A DNA stretch of 64,000 nucleotides from Miscanthus floridulus (taxonomy: Eukaryota > Streptophyta > Magnoliopsida > Poales > Poaceae): positions 22,282,580-22,346,579 of the forward strand of contig NC_089589.1 in assembly GCF_019320115.1 (NCBI RefSeq), read 5' to 3'. Below the pieces are notes generated by a model. That model made no database searches, was not told where the DNA came from, and saw only the letters and a program-made list of their open reading frames with translations. The position numbers were made by a program, and so were the translations under genes. Below are positions 34,921 through 46,484 of this stretch, one piece after another (the first letter of the stretch is position 1; each line of letters opens with the position of its first letter).

Positions 34921-34942
34921 AGTCCATTCTGTAGTAGTGATA

Positions 34943-35328
34943 ATAAATAAATTGGTCTGTTACTCCTCAAAACTCTTCTTTCCATTGTCTTAAAAAACAG
35001 ATGAGAGACCCACACACACACGGGAGACTCTCGATCTGGTCATGCCCCTGTCGCGCGCCATGCGCAGAGAATGCAATGCCGATGGGGTTGTTGGAGGGAG
35101 AAAGAAGGCACGCAACTTTTACTTTTGTAGAGAAAGCGCCACATGCAGATGGGATTAGTCGATTACCCTTTTCCTTCATAATTCTGGTAGTTTGATCATG
35201 CGCGTCCATGGCTAGGTGCCTAGGTGTGAAAGAGAATGATGCCGCCCATGCTGGCTTTAACTTTTCAGTACATTCACTTCCTTATATAACCAAAAGTATG
35301 GTCGGAGATTAGCTTTTAGATAATTTTT
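34943..35328. other. Intergenic between CACTA element and leader copy L2
   Basis: A short block with cacacacaca and Gly/Ala-type open frames on both strands. No gene or transposon end recognised. Confidence 0.4.
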
Positions 35329-35770
35329 TGTGGAACGGCGCCTGCTGCCTAGCAGTTGCAAAGGTTGGAGATTGGCCGGATCCGGCCGGCCTCGGTGCAG
35401 TCGTCGGCAGCTTGCCGTGGCTACTGCTTTGCTCGACGGAGGCTGGCAGAGATGGTGTGTACGTTAAACGGGGATTGCGGCTAGCCGGCGCCGGAGGAGA
35501 CGTGAGTGTGGCTGCGGTGGGTACGGTTGGCTGCTTCAGTTGGGGAACCAAGGCTACTTTATTGTTGGGCATGGCCGCCTAGTTCACTGAGCTGGTAGTG
35601 AACTAGTGGCAGACAGACTATTTTTTTACTCTGAACAGCTTCATCTAATACAAAATTTGTCGACTATAAAGTTAGATCGCATCAAGCTCAATAATTTTGT
35701 TATAAAACATCTTGATCTAACTTTATATGAAAAAAATATGGAGTTTTCAAGACAAGTATTCTAAAAAACG
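35329..35770 (-). repeat. Orphan copy of NLR leader region (L2)
   Basis: Begins gtggaacggcgcctgctgcc, continues gcagttgcaaaggttggaga and gccggatccgg, then gctagccggcgccggagg and ttcagttggggaac, and ends in tactctgaacagcttca. The order and orientation match the region upstream of the NLR start (19835-20660) and 43177-43730. No NLR coding sequence lies on its low-coordinate side, where a gene in this orientation would be. Confidence 0.7.
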
Positions 35771-37231
35771 AGCTTTGTGTACTGCACACCTCCACCGGCG
35801 GAGCTACATTGGGGCCATAGAGGGCAATGATCCCCCTTGCATGCATCAAGTTCTAAGGATTGTCATATGCAAGTGCATGTATATTTCCACACAGTCTGCT
35901 CGCATGGCTGCAGGATCGTCATGTGCAAGTGCATGCATGTTTCCACACACTCTACTCAGCATGGCTGCAGGCATAGCTATTCTATTATCTATTACTCCCA
36001 TTCGCATATTAGAGGCGTATTGGTTCCAAAAAAGTTTTCGGATATCGCGGCGTCTAAGGACAGCTCCAACAATCGATTTTTAAACTAGCTCTAAGTATTT
36101 TTATATTTTAAAGAGGAGAGAGACAAGCTAGCTCTTGATCATGACATGTAGGGATCTTTTTTATTTCTTTATCGGAAATATTTCCCACCAACTCCCCGCC
36201 ACACGTCCTTTTTCAACCCTACTCTTTCCCGTGCCACCACCTTCGGCGAAGCCAGCGAGGTCCATTCAGTGCGCCTCCTTTACTCCTGGTGAGTCACTCA
36301 ACCCCGTCGTTCAGTCTCCGGTGGTCCTCGCCCTCTCGCCCCTAGACCCCATCGTTGGGTCTTCCAGTGGCCTCTCCCTCACGCCCCCATACCTCCTCGC
36401 ACTTATGCCCCCAAAGCTCAATTGGTTGGAACAACGATGGATATGGCTGAATGACGAGTGGATTCCATATACCGGTGTCTACTGTAATGGTTTTGAGGCC
36501 CTGATTTGAGGGATTCTATTAGAGTAGACGCATAAAAAAAAGATCCTCAAAAGTAAGCGGACCCTTCAAATCAAAAGTAAGGGTCTTGATTTTAGCTACA
36601 CTCCATTCAATCCCAACCGAAGTGGGTTGGGAGAGACTGAGGTGGAAAATCCATTTCATCTAAAGTGTGGTGAATTGAGTGCGTTCAAACAAATATTTAG
36701 TGTTGTTTTGGTAGAGGCGCTTGGAACTGTAGGTATCGTGTGGTGTTTACAAAAACGATCTCCGATCCAGTAAGAGAAACAAGATGAATAGAAAGACAGG
36801 ACTGTATATATATGTGTATGTATCTGTAACGTGATTCGCAGGAAAAAGGTGACATCTGTTTTTTCTTATTACCATGCAATACAGATCTACCTTTTTCTAC
36901 AACATATATATTTTTCCTTAAAAAGAAAGGAGATGTATGTATTTCGGCGACGTCCCTGTTTGGCCTTCGGGAACGAGGGGCTTCCACTCTCGGACCTCCG
37001 AACACTCACGAGTCATGAAACGGCAAAACAATTACATGGTATTAACTTGTGGGAAAATGAATACGATAGGGTGCACTAGAGATGACATAAGAAAACCTAT
37101 TTTTCGAATACTAACTTCGCTCTGAATTATAAATTATTTTAGTTTTTGTAGATATTATTTTTATACACTTATATATACACTATGTTTATATATTATAAAA
37201 TAAAAGCTATTATAGATTAGAAAAGATAAAA
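35771..37231. other. Intergenic, unclassified repeats
   Basis: Two near-copies of a ~65-base run (catgcaagtgcatg..tttccacaca, 35867 and 35928). From 36005 to 36560 there is a block with agcgtattggttcc-type start and an internal 124-codon frame that resembles no known protein. 36580-37230 has no coding signal. Confidence 0.4.
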
Positions 37232-40200
37232 TCTTACTATTACTAATTGGAGGCCCCAACGGAGCCTCCATGTTAATTCTCACCAGACGTGCTAGAAAGA
37301 AAGATAAATCATAGAAATTCTCACAATAATTACTAATTAGAGGCCCCAACGGAACCTCCACGTTAATTCACCAGACATGCTAGAAAAAAAGATAAATCAT
37401 AGAAATTCTCATGATAATAAGAAAGATCTAGCCATCAATTTGATCGTTGTTATTTTTAATAGCCACTAGATCTATTCAGTTTTTCTAAAAAAACTACCTA
37501 CCTGCCATTATGAAAATCACGCATAATAATAGATCTAATTGAAAAGGAAAACATAAACTATATTGTCATCCTATCTCACGTGGTATTAGGCAAGCCCCGC
37601 CGTCGCCCATCGCAGCCGCCGGCCATAGTCACGTAGCTTCAATCAATGAGAGATTGACCTTCCAATCCTACGCTACATCAGTCTTCCCTCAGGCTGCCGT
37701 TTCTTGGAAGCCCCTGTGATCGGCCTCGGAAGGGAGCCTGTGGAAGTGCTTCTACGCGTGCACCAGGGTGCTGCTGGCGTTCCTGCTCTGAGTTCCTGGC
37801 ACAACCTTCTACAGATGCATGCACGTAAACTAATAATCATCTATTATCTGTTACTCTGTTAGGTAGATGACTATCTGAATGGCCTTTGATCTGTTACTCT
37901 GTTAGGTAGATGAGTATAGGGACGCAGGAGGGTCATGAAGATGCTAAAGGAACAGCTCGGTACGTGCAGGAACAGGCCAGAGCGCAAGGCAGTAGATTTC
38001 TTGGATCTTGTGATCCACGAGCATTATGAAGATTGCATAAAGTAACTCTAATTTTTCTTCTAAACTACCCACATCTATGATTACAAAAAATAATTTAAAA
38101 TTAATCAACTAAAGTTGTATCTAAATTACCCACTTCCTCGATTATGAAAGATAATTCAAAATAACTCCCTAACATTGCATCTCAACTATACAGCTCTGTC
38201 ATCACAAAAGATAATTTAAAATAACCAATGAATATTTTATTTGAAAAATTATCCACATGCCGCATTAGGATAGATAATTCAAAGTAACTGAGACGTTTGC
38301 ATCCAAACTACCTATATATGAAATTATGAAGTAAAAATGTAAAATATAAATTATCACACTTAATTTGTATCTAAATTACCCACATCAGCCATCCTACAAA
38401 AAATAAAAATACAAAATATGTCTCTGATCTAATAAAATAAGCTGTCAAGAAAAATAATTTAATATCCTTAAAGAATGTGGTATATACTCTAAATAACACA
38501 CTTCTACAATTGTTAAATTAAAAGTAAGCATGACTATATGTTGCACCATGTCAACTACGTAAACAGATACCATTAGGATAAATATTTATATTAATAGTTT
38601 ATCATGTGTGTAAAAATGTTTATAAAAAAGGTGTGTAGAAATGTTCCCTTAACAAACCACATAGCAAAGCCACTAATAATAAACTTTAAGTTATATTAAT
38701 ATTAATACTCTTTTATATTTAATAAATTCCACAAATTGTTATTCTCAGTACCTCTATAAATTTTGGCTAAAATATATATGTGTTATCAATATTGGTAATT
38801 TAGTTTTAAGAACTCTGTATTTTATAAAACAATGCTACTACAAATAAAATTATGTGATAGTGCCATGGTGCAAGGTGAAACAACTATTTATACAATAAGA
38901 ACCGAGAGAGTAACCTAGGACCTATAATATTTTTCAATAAAATAAAAGATGAAAATTGTTAATAAAGTATAAAATAAGCACTAGAAAGTCAACTTAACAT
39001 GTGGATAAAAAAAATCGCAATACATGGAATAAAAGTTGAATTAAAAATATAGGTTCATGATGGAACACAAAGGCACGGAACAATAGCACATATAACAAAA
39101 TCTTAGGTTTCCACTAAATAACAATTCCTGCAAATTGTAAATAGAGGTGTCCAATGAAGCCTCCATGTTAATCTTTATGAGGCCCAATAGAAAAAAGATA
39201 ATATCTAGAAATTCTCACAAAAAATTAGAAGCATCCGGCCACCAATTGTGTAATAATAACAATGGGATCTATGGTATTTTACAAATAATTACCCACCTCT
39301 ATGAATGTGTAAATCAATGTAAGGTAACCCAAGAATCTTTATTTAAATTATGCACTTATGGCATTAGATACATTATATATGCAACCCCTTAAATTTACAT
39401 ATAAATTACCACTTCTAACATTATTAAATCTACATCAAAATTATTAATATATTTTATTGCAAAAAAAAGACTGAATAACCATAAAGCATATATATGTTCT
39501 ACATTATGCACATCTATAAATGGCAATATAATATAATTTGATTAAAGTACATGCACGTCAAATACTTATGCATACGTGAGACAAATATATATGTTACATT
39601 TCAGCAATCATGGAAAAAGATTTCTTACACTAATGATGCTAACAAGTTATTTAATTATTATTAACCATGACATATAATTTATATAAATTATTATTTAGAT
39701 AGATTATACACTTTAACTAAAACATTTTACATATATTTATTAATAGTATAACCACTACTGCATAAATAACTCTTTGTCAATAAAATTCAAACATCTTGAC
39801 AAGTGGAGAGGATAGTGCAGACTACAAGTTGCTATATATTCCTATTCATTGAGATTTCTTAGCTGCAAATAGTCATTATAAGGCTTAAACATTAATATCC
39901 TCTTGAGGTTAGCACATCTATCCATCCTAGATCTCCCGTCAAGCTCAAAACTAGTCTTAAGCAATGTGGTGTAGGTTTAAAGTGACTGTTTAGGCTATCA
40001 TTGTACTTAAGAGTGTAGTCTATGACCTAAAATCCTTATGTAGCAATCAATAAGGCTAATCATTGCAAATCAAAACTTAGATTCATGATATCGTAATATA
40101 TAGACGGAAAATATGTCGATCAATAATTTGTAAGTTCACCACAATTAATAGACACTATAAAGTATCTGGTGTGCCTATTGTGGTAGAAAAGGAACAAAGA

Positions 40201-40325
40201 GAAAAAAAATATAATTTAATATAAGTACTATGTATCATCCAGAGACATTAAACAATAACTAATTCCTATATCTCTTATCTCTTATAAGATTCTAGCCCGT
40301 GCAAGAGCATAGGTTGATGGACTGG
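37232..40325 (+). mobile_element. Non-autonomous Helitron, 3.1 kb
   Basis: Starts TCTTACTATTACTAATTGGAGG and ends ...GGACTGG, a CTRR-type end, with A before and T after, as expected for Helitron insertion into AT. A hairpin (cccgtgc / gcatagg, one mismatch plus one G-T pair) lies at 40296-40313, 12 bases before the end. Near the start a ~97-base unit is tandemly duplicated (37244 and 37333), and part of it recurs near 39145. From 38050 to 38420 a ~70-75 base degenerate repeat runs (taaattacccacatc, gaaagataattcaaaataac). No Rep/helicase frame is present, so it would need a helper. Confidence 0.75.
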
Positions 40326-40428
40326 TGATTTATAATTTAGAATGGAGAGAGTAGTATTTTGTGGTTCAAACTACTATCTGCTTCTTCCGGTTCTGATAAG
40401 AGAAATGATACGGTAAGAATCCTCATCT
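40326..40428. other. Host sequence left of the SINE insertion
   Basis: Related to about 48360-48421. It ends in agaatcctcatct (40416-40428), the left copy of the SINE target-site duplication. Confidence 0.6.
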
Positions 40429-42021
40429 TTTTTTTTGATGCCTCAACTCTTTAAGTACAAGTTATAGTATCTGAACTCACGCACCAACTCACACCACCAC
40501 ACGCACACAAACTCACACACACCCTAGTGCGCAAGCTAGACCTACACCTAGACGAAGAGGTTGCACATGGCTGAGAGATATCCGAAGTTTTCCAGGCTTC
40601 GCACGTTCACTTTAGCCGTTGTGGCGCATCCACGGACACTACTACACAAATGATTTTGCGCGACACCCCCCCGGAGGCCACCGAGGCGGGCACCTATTTT
40701 TACCCGTCACGGTAAATGCCACGGTTTACCTAGGCGGGCATTTTTTATTTACCACGGCGGGCTTTTTTGCCCGCCACGGTAAATCGATTTACCGTGGCGG
40801 ACGTCTTAAGACGTCCGCCACGAAAAATACCCTATTTTCCGCGGCGGACATCTTAAGACGTCCGCCACGGTAAATCGATTTACCGTGGCGGACGTCTTAA
40901 GATGCCCGCCGCGGAAAATGTGCAGGCCCAATAGCCATCTCCAATATAAACCGAGGCCCTCGCACCATCGTCGCCGCCTCCCCCACTCTCTCTCTCTCAG
41001 CTCCCCGCCTCCCCCACTCTCTCTCTCAGCTCTCCGCCTCCCCCACTCTCCCTCTGCCTCCCTCTACTCTCCCTCTACTCTCCCTCGATGCAGGCAGCGG
41101 CGCGCGGCGCAGCTCTCCTCCATAGCGCCGCCCCCTACAGCAGCGCGCGCGGGACGACGGCGACGGCTGCGCCCTCCTCCTCCCCCATGGATCCTCCATG
41201 AACGACGACGGCGCGGGGCTAGGGTTTCAAATCCAGTGAGTTCATCTCCCTCTTCCTCTCCATCTCCCTCTTCCTCTCTCCATCTCCCTCACTCCTCCCT
41301 CTTCCTCTCTCCAGATCCGGCGACGGCGACCTCTTCCTCCACGGATCCGGCGGCGGCGACCTCCTCCCCCACGGATCTGGCGGCTGCACCCTCCTCCTCC
41401 GTGGATCTGGCGGTGGAGCGACCGGATCCAGCGGTGGATCTCCACCACGGCCACGACGCTGGGACCTCCACCACGGCGGGCGAGGACGCGTCGGCCTCCC
41501 TCCACCACGGCGCGGCGGGATCCGCGAGGAGGCGTCGGCGTGGTCCCCTGCGAGCGACTGGCGAGGTGGTGGCGGCCATGGGAAGCCCGGATCCGTCGCC
41601 GATGGGCTCGCCAGTGGGCTCGAGAATGGGCTCACCGGCGGGCTCCTGGTTTTTTCTTGTTTTTTTTAAAATGATTAACCGCAGCGGGCATCCTAACGTG
41701 CCCGCCGTGGTAAAAGTATACTTACCGCGGTGGGTACGTTACACCGCCCGCCGCGGTAAATCGATTAACCGCGGCGGGCAAGGCCGCCCGCCGCGGTTAA
41801 GCCACGATTTACTGTGGCCTCTAGGCCGCGGCGGATGGCTTTGTCCGCCGCGGAAAACCGAAAATGCCCGCCTCCAGTAAAGTTTGTGTAGTAGGTGGAT
41901 GAGACTACAGTTATCGGGGAAAAACTCCAGTGAGCCACGCGAGTGTCGACCCAGGGATCAAACTCACGCCCGGCCGCTGGCACACCTGGCGAGGGAGCCA
42001 ACCGAGCTACGCTCGGTCCTC
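40429..42021 (-). mobile_element. tRNA-derived SINE, split by a CACTA insertion
   Basis: The SINE is on the minus strand. Its tRNA-like head is at 42021-41900 (gagcgtagctcggttggct, then gtgagtttgatccctgggtc as a B box). Its body continues at 40636-40437 (gcgcactagggtgtgtgtg) and ends in a T-rich tail on the plus strand at 40429. It is flanked by agaatcctcatct (40416-40428) and agaatcgtcatct (42022-42034), one mismatch apart. The empty site is visible in the related sequence at 48409-48421. The interior, 40637-41897, is a later CACTA insertion. Confidence 0.82.
40637..41897. mobile_element. Non-autonomous CACTA element inside a SINE (1.26 kb)
   Basis: Left end CACTACTACACAAATG; right end on the minus strand CACCTACTACACAAAC, so one extra base has entered the right terminus. 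Both ends carry many accgcggcgggca / tttaccgtggcgga motifs in both orientations. The centre is GC-rich (ctcccccactctctctc repeats, then agatccggcggcg repeats). A 331-codon frame across it is low-complexity Ser/Pro/Arg-rich and is not taken as a gene. Confidence 0.8.
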
Positions 42022-42034
42022 AGAATCGTCATCT

Positions 42035-43176
42035 CTGGCGGCTTATGATTAAAAAAATATATATATGCTTGGGATTCTGAAACGGTCACGTGAATCCGAT
42101 AGCATTTGTTGGACGGAGGCGACCCAATGTGCTAGCCACGTTGCTAGTCTTGGTAAATGTGCTAACCACAAGTTGTGCGATGCCAATTGAGCATAAACTA
42201 TGACGTTGCACGGAGCCGGGCTCTATAGGGCAGGTTTTTTTTTTTTTACCTGTAGGCTTTTTTATGCAGTTCATTCATGATCGGCTGGTGTGTGTCCTCT
42301 GTTTAGAGGTCCGAGAAAGGTCAGTTTTGTGAACGTCTTTTAACTTCCTCATTTTTTTTTTGTCTCCTCTCAACTATAAAATTTGTTTTTGGAGCCCCTC
42401 AGCTTTCAAAACGGTTTGAACTCACCTTGGAAAGTTTTAGACGTAGTTTTTCTGACGTGGCCCCATTTCCACCATTTTCAATATGATGCCAGGTTAGCTA
42501 TGTGGGGGTAAGTCAGACTACACTAACAGTTAAGAGGTAAATCAAACCATAATTTATTTTTAAAAAGTTAACAAAAACTCAGAAAGAATAACTTTTACAA
42601 AAATGTTATCCAAATATTTTTAAATGAAAAATAGAATTAAAAATCCAAAAATCTGGTTTCATCTTATAAAAACCATAGAAAATTTGTTTTAGCTGAAACA
42701 ATTATGAATTTTGTAAAGCCAAGCTCTATCTTATGGTGCCTGGCTCTAAATTGTTTAAACTTTGATGGACTCATATCGGTGTTTATATGCTAGTAAAAGC
42801 TCTCAATGTCTATTATAATTAAATATATTAGCTCAAAAAATATGAAACTATAGTTTCATATATTTTCTAAAATCGTACTCTATCTTATGGTGCCTAAATT
42901 AGAATTAATTGAATCTTATATAAACTTTTTCGTGTTTATTTGTTAGTAGATGCCCTCGTTATCTATTATAATTAGTCTATGTTTATGATCAAGTGACTTT
43001 GATGATAAGACGAATGTCATGTAAACACATCATACTTAATAATTTTTTTATAATAGTATGAATATAAGTGTCGCTCAACCATGTTCACATCAGTTGATCT
43101 TATCTAAAAAATAATCATGTCCCGTGTATATCATTTAGATTTTTCTACCACACTACCCTTCATAATTTGTGGTCTT
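42035..43176. other. Intergenic; part related to 48430-48545
   Basis: 42060-42180 (ggattctgaaacggtcacg, atgtgctagccacgttgctagtcttgg) is a diverged copy of 48437-48540. The rest is AT-rich with no gene recognised. Confidence 0.5.
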
Positions 43177-43730
43177 GTGGAACGGCGCTTGCTGGCTGTC
43201 AGTTGCAAAGTTGGAGATGGCCGGATCCGGCCTCGGTGCAGTCGTCGGAAGCTTTGGCGTGGCTACCGCTCTGCTTGACGGAGGCTGGCGGAGGTGGTGT
43301 GTGAATGGCTGAAGGCTAATGGGCTGATGGCGAGGATTGCGGCTAGCCGGCGCTGGAGGGGGCGGATGAGCTTGAATCGACTTAGACCAAGAAGGGAGCT
43401 AGGAGACGTGAGGTGGTTAGCGTCGAGTACAACCGCCGTGGCTGGCCATGAATCGGGTGAGCTGTGGCTGGGGTGGCCACGCTTGGCTGCTTCAGTTGGG
43501 GAACGAAGGCGACTTTATTGCTGGGCAGGGCCGCCTATTCAACTAAGCTGGTAGTGGCAGACAGATTTTTTTACTCTGAACAGCTTCAAATATAAAACTT
43601 ATCGACTACAAAGTTGTAGATCGCAATAATTTATAGTTATAAATTTTATCTTTGTTTGACATCATAAAAGTTATGAATTGTTTTAAAGACAACCATTACT
43701 AATCAGGCCTGTACCGATGCCTCTGTTAAT
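43177..43730 (-). repeat. Orphan copy of NLR leader region (L3)
   Basis: Starts gtggaacggcgcttgctggc, continues gccggatccggcctcggtgc, cttgacggaggctggcgg, acgtgaggtggttagcg and ttcagttggggaacgaagg, and ends ttactctgaacagcttcaaa, with further similarity to L1 up to cctctgttaattg. Same orientation as the real NLR leader, but no NLR body next to it. Confidence 0.7.
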
Positions 43731-44304
43731 TGATTTGCGGGGACAACACTCCTCTAAGAGGTCCACTTCTAAAATAGCTAATTATAGAGACATCGCCAAC
43801 AGTATAATTAGAGAGACGATCATACAGATGCCTGGACCTGGATGCCTTTACAAATTGGATTATCTGGCAGTGTAAATTGAAAAGACGGTGTTAGAGCTTC
43901 AACTACTGAGCGATCGCTAGTTTAATCTACCCGTGCCTTGCGCGTCTTTGAGGGCAATAATAAAGAAAAAAAGATTCCTCCATGCCAGTTCATCTCTCTT
44001 CATGCCATGCCGGTTGCCGAAGTACAACAAAGCTAGTCTTTTGGAGGAATCTTAGCTCAATCAGTAAATTTGCCTAGTCTTTTTGGGCAATCTCTTGGAA
44101 ATGTTCTTAGAGACGGCTATACGTAGAGTTGTTTCTAAAAAATAGTTGCGGTACAGTAAAATTTATATTTTTTTTAATAAGTTAGATGAAGACAAACATT
44201 ATATCAAGATATATAACTCGAAGAGATCTACAACTTGGTCGTTGGCAAATTTTTTATTTGAAATCATTAAATATCACAAATTCTTTTTAAAGTTATCAAA
44301 TTTT
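43731..44304. other. AT-rich intergenic
   Basis: No coding frame or transposon end. It continues at 47970 on the other side of the CACTA insertion; TTT at 44302-44304 is the left target duplication. Confidence 0.5.
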
Positions 44305-44579
44305 CACTACAAGAAATTTGGCTTTACGTGACGATTTAATTGTGACCTTCTAACAAATCATCACAGAATATAGTCATCTGTGACGGTCCAAATCCAAGGT
44401 GATGGATGTATGACGATTGGTTAAATTAACGTCATAACTGGACGTCACGGATCATTTTAGTCATCCATGACGGACTTATTGGAAGGTCACAGATACAACA
44501 TCCAACGTGTCATTGTGATGTGAGCGTCCACATCGTTCCTACATGTCATGCTGAGTGGCAGGGGGGCTGGTGGGACTGA

Positions 44580-46017
44580 TAGGAATTGAACCTTGGACCT
44601 GTCGATCACAACAGCAGGACCTAACCACTTGGATACTGATTCATGTGTGTATACTCATGATATGTTTATTCTTTTGGCCGGTGGCAAACAAATTAGGATA
44701 GTTCTGAAACAAATTAGAGACCGTGTCCAGGTCTCCAGACCACGCGACCGTGTCCAGACCACGACCCTGTCCTCGCCGGCCGCCGGGTGCGCGTCGCCCC
44801 TATCCACGCCGGCCACCGGGCGCGCACCGCCCGCCGCCCCAGTCCTCGCCGGCCATCCCTCTCCGCGCGGGCTGCCCCTGTCCTCGCCAGCCGCCGCTGT
44901 CAGTGCCAGCCTTGTGGTCCCTGTCCACGCTGGCTGCCCCTATCCACGCCGGTCGTCCCAGTTGCTGTCAGCGGTGGCGCGGTGGCCGCGGTGAAGGCGA
45001 TATCGAGAAGCAGCCACGGCAGCGGCTCCGTCAAGCCCCCCTGCAGGGGATCCATCGCCGCGCACCTCCAGAGATCTTGCCTCAACTGATTTCGATTGGT
45101 ACGGATCTGGCACTATTTTATTATTTCGATAGCTAAGAAAAAAATAACAGAAGAAAAAAGAGGCATCCTGAACAGAGACGCGCGCCCTGAAAAAATTACG
45201 CGCGCACTCTGAAAATTTCGCGGCGAACGGCCTTCCCACCTCCAATATTTGGCTACGAATTTACCATTATGCCCCGCCATCCGTGCATCCCACAAATGAA
45301 ACAATGGGGATATTTTGGTAATATTGCAGCGCCATATATAATCTGGCTCCACCGTCTCGCAGGCAACGGCACCACCAAATCCCCCCAAATCCTCCAATTC
45401 GCCCAGCCAACGCCGCCACCATCCCCCCAATCCATCCTGCAGCCTCCACCATCCCGCAGCTCCGGCGTCCATCAGCCCCGCTCCACCATCCCGCAGCCTC
45501 CAGATCCACCGATTCCTCCACCGCCGCTTCGCCATCCCGCTCCGCCGTCCAGCAGCCTACAAGCGCGGCCTCGATGGTGAAGGTGACGAGCGCGTCGAGC
45601 GCGACCGCCACCATCCCGCAGGCACCACCGATGTCGCCGAAGAAGAGGGGCAGGAAACCAGGGGCCACGGCGGGGAGAGCATGTTGAAGGTGAATGTCTC
45701 TCCTGCACCTTCTATTTTGGGCGATCTAATTTTGGCGGAGGGGGATGTGGTCGCATGTGCCCCATGAGATGGAGCTGTCCCTCCTCTTCTCCGTGTTTCG
45801 GTGACGTACATTGTTGTAGAGTCAGTGTGCTATTGGGGCAGGTGATGGACATATAGGAAATGGTTCACCACTGGCTAAACTCTTTCTGTACATTAGCGAA
45901 AATTGGGGGAAATCAGGGGAGGGATGTTTGCTGGGTTACCTCACTAGTATTTTCTCCTCTTGGTTTATTATGTAGAATTGTGGATGTGCTTGAAAAGCTT
46001 GGGATTGATGCCCTGAA
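44580..46017. other. Non-coding / unrecognised interior of the 3.7 kb CACTA element
   Basis: GC-rich from 44720 to 45660 with overlapping Pro/Ala/Arg-rich frames on both strands that I do not accept as genes. A short ATG frame at 45574-45687 on the plus strand contains an AT-hook-like KKRGRKPG and ends at a stop just before a donor-like gtgaat, so it may be a first exon, but no partner exon was placed. Confidence 0.35.
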
Positions 46018-46278
46018 CTAAATTGCCACAAGATCCTCGTCAATTTCTGCTGCTACTACTAGCAGTGCCTTCTCAGATGGAGCGGTTTCACCTTTCTCCA
46101 CATCATTCCCAATCCCATTGTTGGCTTCCTCACCAGAGTGGTCTTCATCCTCATCATCTGAAGAATCAGAGTCCTCAAACTTTATCTTTTTGTTCAGTGG
46201 CTTGTCTGGAATGTTTTTAGGCTTCTCATCCGATCCTTTCCCATCAACCAGGTCTTCGTAGAACTTTAGAAACAACAA
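46018..46278 (-). CDS. Acidic minus-strand open frame, possible captured host exon
   Basis: 86 codons on the strand opposite to the transposase fragment. The N-terminal part is FYEDLVDGKGSDEKP, the middle is rich in Asp/Glu/Ser (EDSDSSDDEDEDHSGEE), and the end is EIDEDLVAI before a stop. I do not recognise the protein. Codon use looks coding-like and the acidic run is typical of nuclear proteins, so it could be a fragment of a host gene carried in the element, or an antisense artefact. No start context or splice partners could be shown. Confidence 0.3.
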   Translation of the reverse strand: MLFLKFYEDLVDGKGSDEKPKNIPDKPLNKKIKFEDSDSSDDEDEDHSGEEANNGIGNDVEKGETAPSEKALLVVAAEIDEDLVAI

Positions 46279-46484
46279 TGCAACAAAAATCTGCTGCTGG
46301 TTGCTTGGTTTTCAAAATTATATCACTGCATACTAAACTTGGGGCTGCAAAATTAGTTATGCCACTAACACTAGAAAATCTAGAAAATGTTCTAACTTAG
46401 TTTGTTTAATGCCTTTTATCTGTGTTAGTAATACATAGAATCAGCAATAGTTTTTTAGAGTGTCCTTTTCTATTTTTTTTTCAG

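Larger units (their letters stand above)
21924..34939 (+). mobile_element. Complete CACTA (En/Spm) DNA transposon, 13.0 kb
   Basis: The ends are CACTACTAGAGAACAGACTT and, on the minus strand from 34939, CACTACTACAGAATGGACTT. ATA flanks both sides (21921-21923, 34940-34942), the 3-bp target duplication of the superfamily. Subterminal arrays are built from tttagtcccggttggt and its inverse. Cargo, all on the plus strand: a GRF zinc-finger gene, a tnp2-type transposase, and a Transposase_24/Ulp1 gene. Both large genes carry premature stops, so the element is not autonomous now, although its ends look usable in trans. Confidence 0.93.

Noticed and set aside
40885..41880. 331-codon plus-strand open frame
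   Set aside because: It is Ser/Pro/Arg-rich low complexity, runs through repeated CACTA subterminal motifs and CT-rich repeats, and has comparable open frames on the opposite strand. It is a composition artefact inside a non-autonomous CACTA element.
45113..45811. Several overlapping minus-strand frames rich in Trp, Gly and Arg
   Set aside because: They overlap one another in different phases across GC-rich sequence and resemble no protein; plus-strand frames of similar length are equally open.
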